Notes under the pieces: model-generated
Told to the model about the DNA's origin: nothing
Databases searched by the model: none
Seen by the model: the letters and a program-made list of their open reading frames with translations, nothing else
Shown: one piece after another, positions 53,371 to 56,461 of the stretch
How positions within the stretch are numbered: position 1 is the first letter of the stretch
Layout of the letters: every line of letters starts with the position of its first letter
Program-made: the position numbers and the translations under genes
Source of the DNA: Aestuariivirga sp.
Lineage (GTDB): Bacteria; Pseudomonadota; Alphaproteobacteria; Rhizobiales; Aestuariivirgaceae
Direction of reading: 5' to 3'
Length of the DNA: 56,461 nt
NCBI GenBank assembly: GCA_030680855.1
Contig: JAUXUN010000014.1
Coordinates: 1 to 56,461 of the forward strand

Positions 53371-56178
53371 ATGACCGAACCCGTTATCGAGACATCGCCA
53401 AAAACCTGGGACGAGGTGAAAACCACCACCTGCTACATGTGCGCCTGCCGCTGCGGAATTAAGGTTTACCTCAAGGATGGCACCGTCAAATATATCGAGG
53501 GAAACCGCGACCATCCGGTGAACAAGGGGGTGATCTGCGGCAAGGGCGCTTCGGGAATCAAGCAGCACTATTCGCCTGCCCGCCTGTCGAAACCTCTGAT
53601 GCGTGTGGGCGAACGCGGCTCCGGCGAATTCCGCGAGGTTGAGTGGGAAGAAGCGCTCCGCACCGCCACCCTGTGGCTTTCGGAAATCCGCAACAAGGAT
53701 CCACGCAAGCTCGCATTCTTTACGGGCCGCGACCAGTCCCAGGGCCTCACTGGGTGGTGGGCCACGCAATTCGGCACCCCCAACTATGCCGCCCATGGCG
53801 GCTTCTGTTCGGTGAACATGGCCGCCGCCGGGCTCTACACTTTCGGCGGCTCCTTCTGGGAATTCGGCGAACCCGACTGGAAACACACCAAATACTTTCT
53901 GCTCTTTGGCGTGGCCGAAGACCATGCCTCAAACCCGATCAAGACCGGCCTTGGCAAATTGAAAGCCAGGGGTGCCAAATTCGTTTCCATCAATCCGGTG
54001 AAAACGGGCTACTCGGCAATCGCCGATGAATGGGTGGGGCTCAAACCCGGCACTGATGGCCTGTTTGTTGGTGCCCTCATCCATGAATTGCTGGGCGCGC
54101 AGAAAATTGATGGCGAATATCTGCAGCGCTACACCAACGCCCCGTGGCTGGTGATTGAAAATCCCGGCGGCGCCGATGACGGCCTTTTCCTGCGCGAAGT
54201 ATCCGGCACAGCCCAGGTCTGGGATTCACACACAAATTCGCCCATGTCTGCATCTTCCAGCGATGCCTCGCCAAAGCTCATGGGGCGCTTTGTCTTGCCT
54301 GATGGCCGCAAGGTTGTGACCAGTTTCACCCTGATTGCCGAACGTTTCCTCTCCAATGACTACGCGCCGGAAACCGTGGCGGAGCGCTGCGCCATTCCCG
54401 CCAGCACCATACGGCGTATCGCCGCCGAAATTGCTGAAGTGGCCTTTGAGCAGCAGATCGAGCTTGATGTTCCGTGGACGGATTATACCGGCAGGCGCCA
54501 TGAAAAAATGATTGGCCGCCCCGTGTCCATGCATGCCATGCGGGGCATCTCGGCTCACGCCAATGGTTTCCAGACCTGCCGCATCTTGCACATCCTGCAA
54601 ATCATTCTTGGCACCATCGATGTGCCCGGAGGTTTCCGCTACAAGCCGCCGTTTCCAAAACCAATTCCACCGCCCATCAGGCCTGCAGGCAAGCTGGGGC
54701 AGGTCAGGCCCAACACGCCCATGCCCGGCCCGCCGCTGGGTTTCGTCGTCAGTCCCAATGACCTGCTGGTGGATGATGATGGAACCCCCTTGCGCATCGA
54801 CAAGGCTTATTCCTGGGATGCGCCGCTCGCCGCCCACGGCCTCATGCACATGGTGATCAACAACGCGGCCAAGGGCGATCCCTACACCATCGACTTGCTC
54901 TTCATGTACATGGCCAACATGAGCTGGAATTCGGCCATGAACGTGCCCGATACCTTGGAGGCCCTCACCGCAAAGCGCGACGATGGCGAATATGTCATCC
55001 CGCGTATCATCTATTCCGATGCCTATGACTCGGAAATGGTGCACTACGCCGATCTCATCCTGCCCGACACAACCTATCTCGAACGCTGGGATTGCATTTC
55101 GATGCTCGACCGGCCCATTTCCGAAGCCGATGGCCCCGCCGACTCCATCCGCCAGCCCGTGGTTGAACCGGACCGCGACGTGCGGGCCTTCCAATCTGTG
55201 CTGCTGGACCTGGGCGCAAGGCTTGGCCTTCCCGGCATGACGCTGCCCGATGGCGCGGCGCGCTATCCCGGCGGCTATCCCGACTACATGGTGAACCACG
55301 AACGTGCCCCGGGCTTGGGTCCGCTGGCCGGCTTTCGGGGGCGGGATGGCAAGGCCAAGGGCAGGGGTGCGCCCAACCCCGATCAGCTCAAGGCCTATAT
55401 CGATAACGGCTGCCACTGGTTTTACGAACTGCCGAACCACATGAAGTATTATCGCCATGTGAATTGGGACTATCTCGACTGGTCCACTTTCATGGGCTTC
55501 ATGGGAAAGCCCGAGCCTATCATTCACCAGCTCTATTGCGAACCGCTGCAGAAGTTCCGCCTTGCCGCCCAGGGTCACGGAAAAGTCCTGCCCCCCGCCG
55601 GCCATGCCAGGCGCATCACCACTTATTTCGATCCCGTGCCTTTCTGGTATCCGCCCTTTGAAGGTGACATGGTTTCCGACACGGAATTTCCCATGCACGC
55701 CATCACCCAGCGCCCGATGGCCATGTATCATTCATGGGGCTCGCAGAATGCCTGGCTCCGTCAAATCCTCGGGCGCAACTGGCTCTACATGAACAAGGAC
55801 CGCGCCGCCACGCTCGGCATCGCCGAAGGCGATTGGGTGACGGTCACCTCCCACCACGGCCAGATCAAGTCGCAGGTGAAGCTTATGAGCGGCGTGAATG
55901 CCGATACGGTCTGGACCTGGAATGCCATCGGTAAAAGATCCGGGACCTGGGGGCTCTCCACCGATGCGCCGGAAGCCAAAAAAGGATTCCTGCTCAATCA
56001 CTTGATCTCCGATCTTCTCCCAGAACGCGAGGGCGGCTACCGCTTCTCCAATAGTGACCCCATCACCGGGCAGGCGGCGTGGTACGATCTCAAGGTGCGC
56101 GTCGAAAGAGCGGCGGACCAGTCGGCGGAAAGCCAGCCGCAGTTCCCGGTCTTGAAAAAACTGCGGGGGCAGAAATGA
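53371..56178 (+). CDS. soeA: Sulfite dehydrogenase (SoeA-type) molybdopterin subunit
   Basis: 935 residues of the DMSO reductase family. The N-terminal iron-sulfur site is C21-x2-C24-x3-C28-x27-C56 (CYMCACRCGIKV and VICGKGASG). Further signatures are HGGFCSVNMAAAG, near residue 148, a candidate molybdenum ligand region, and MHAITQRPMAMYHSWGSQNA toward the C-terminus. No Tat signal, so cytoplasmic, as known for SoeA. SoeABC oxidises sulfite to sulfate and feeds electrons to the quinone pool. The overlapping downstream gene is a SoeB-like ferredoxin, and Xsc makes sulfite in the same window. Other DMSO-family enzymes are possible. Confidence 0.7.
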   Translation: MTEPVIETSPKTWDEVKTTTCYMCACRCGIKVYLKDGTVKYIEGNRDHPVNKGVICGKGASGIKQHYSPARLSKPLMRVGERGSGEFREVEWEEALRTATLWLSEIRNKDPRKLAFFTGRDQSQGLTGWWATQFGTPNYAAHGGFCSVNMAAAGLYTFGGSFWEFGEPDWKHTKYFLLFGVAEDHASNPIKTGLGKLKARGAKFVSINPVKTGYSAIADEWVGLKPGTDGLFVGALIHELLGAQKIDGEYLQRYTNAPWLVIENPGGADDGLFLREVSGTAQVWDSHTNSPMSASSSDASPKLMGRFVLPDGRKVVTSFTLIAERFLSNDYAPETVAERCAIPASTIRRIAAEIAEVAFEQQIELDVPWTDYTGRRHEKMIGRPVSMHAMRGISAHANGFQTCRILHILQIILGTIDVPGGFRYKPPFPKPIPPPIRPAGKLGQVRPNTPMPGPPLGFVVSPNDLLVDDDGTPLRIDKAYSWDAPLAAHGLMHMVINNAAKGDPYTIDLLFMYMANMSWNSAMNVPDTLEALTAKRDDGEYVIPRIIYSDAYDSEMVHYADLILPDTTYLERWDCISMLDRPISEADGPADSIRQPVVEPDRDVRAFQSVLLDLGARLGLPGMTLPDGAARYPGGYPDYMVNHERAPGLGPLAGFRGRDGKAKGRGAPNPDQLKAYIDNGCHWFYELPNHMKYYRHVNWDYLDWSTFMGFMGKPEPIIHQLYCEPLQKFRLAAQGHGKVLPPAGHARRITTYFDPVPFWYPPFEGDMVSDTEFPMHAITQRPMAMYHSWGSQNAWLRQILGRNWLYMNKDRAATLGIAEGDWVTVTSHHGQIKSQVKLMSGVNADTVWTWNAIGKRSGTWGLSTDAPEAKKGFLLNHLISDLLPEREGGYRFSNSDPITGQAAWYDLKVRVERAADQSAESQPQFPVLKKLRGQK

Positions 56179-56461
56179 CCTCGCTGCCCATTCCGCAACC
56201 CAACCAAAAGAAGCTTGGCCTCGTCATCGATCTTGATACCTGCGTCGGCTGCCAGGCCTGTGTCACCTCCTGCAAGGAATGGAACACGCAAGGGTACTCG
56301 GCCCCGCTGAATGACAGCGACTCCTATGGCGCTGATCCCTTCGGCGTGTGGCTGAACCGCGTCCACGGTTATGAGGTGAACGAAGAGGGCAGGGACGATA
56401 CCCGCGTGGTGCATTTCCCGCGCTCCTGCCTGCACTGCGAAACCCCGGCCTGCGTCACCGT
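56175..56461 (+). CDS. soeB: Sulfite dehydrogenase iron-sulfur subunit SoeB (3' truncated)
   Basis: The window ends 95 codons in. The start ATG at 56175 overlaps the soeA stop (ATGA). The first ferredoxin-type cluster site is C23-V-G-C26-Q-A-C29-V-T-S-C33 in LDTCVGCQACVTSCKEW, and a second begins CLHCETPACVT at the end. The insertion between them (SYGADPFGVWLNRVHGYEVN) is of the SoeB/NrfC-like type. It would carry electrons from SoeA to a membrane subunit (SoeC) expected downstream. Confidence 0.75.
   Translation, partial: MTSLPIPQPNQKKLGLVIDLDTCVGCQACVTSCKEWNTQGYSAPLNDSDSYGADPFGVWLNRVHGYEVNEEGRDDTRVVHFPRSCLHCETPACVT

Noticed and set aside
54226-55731. A 501-codon open frame on the minus strand within soeA
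   Set aside because: It is a high-GC shadow of a clearly coding molybdoenzyme gene with no domain of its own.

Overview
The window is high-GC chromosomal DNA from an alphaproteobacterium, most likely of the Hyphomicrobiales (Rhizobiales). This is inferred from gene order (ATM1-type exporter - psd - pssA), a hopanoid-type RND protein beside dxs, the Anbu/alpha-E/ATP-grasp operon, a Zur box of the alphaproteobacterial type, and a conserved arginine-rich protein of the kind seen in that order. It holds about 51 protein genes, two of them cut by the window edges. I see no rRNA, tRNA, CRISPR array, phage or insertion sequence. No gene-free stretch exceeds 300 bases.

Layout. 1-8570: lipid and isoprenoid metabolism (ATM1-type ABC exporter, psd, pssA, a Cys/Met-type PLP enzyme, an HpnN-like RND protein, dxs). 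8780-14060: an oligopeptide ABC operon with a fused double ATPase. 14187-15460: two small proteins of unknown role among repeat elements, one an orphan EF-Tu domain-3-like protein. 15632-19571: the four-gene Anbu protease operon. 19852-31417: a large polyamine uptake and catabolism cluster (aminotransferase, complete Pot-type ABC transporter, agmatinase, GNAT, copper amine oxidase, PuuB-like oxidase, PuuA-like ligase). 31439-37073: an L,D-transpeptidase, a ThDP enzyme, and an orphan TAXI-type receptor paired with a membrane-anchored Sel1-like protein. 37234-40960: pta, ackA and xsc, which turn sulfoacetaldehyde into sulfite, acetyl phosphate, acetyl-CoA and ATP. 41036-44710: an Fe(II)/2OG oxygenase, small proteins, and zur-znuC-znuB. 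44727-50884: ispG, ispA, mtgA, rpmF, a BioF2-like acetyltransferase, and alanine dehydrogenase with a divergent Lrp regulator. 50872-56461: a DMT exporter, a MocR/TauR-type regulator, and the start of a sulfite dehydrogenase operon (soeA, soeB).

The most interesting connection is regulatory. Two CTGGACCT direct repeats exactly 22 bp apart lie upstream of xsc. The same word, with a degenerate partner also 22 bp away, lies between the MocR-type regulator gene and soeA, about 12 kb further on. This fits a TauR-like regulator coupling release of sulfite from C2 sulfonates (Xsc) to its oxidation (Soe). Other points: a Zur operator ending 2 bp before the zur start codon, stable hairpins between the binding-protein and permease genes of both ABC operons, a family of intergenic inverted repeats, and a copper amine oxidase with Val in place of the acidic residue after the cofactor tyrosine.
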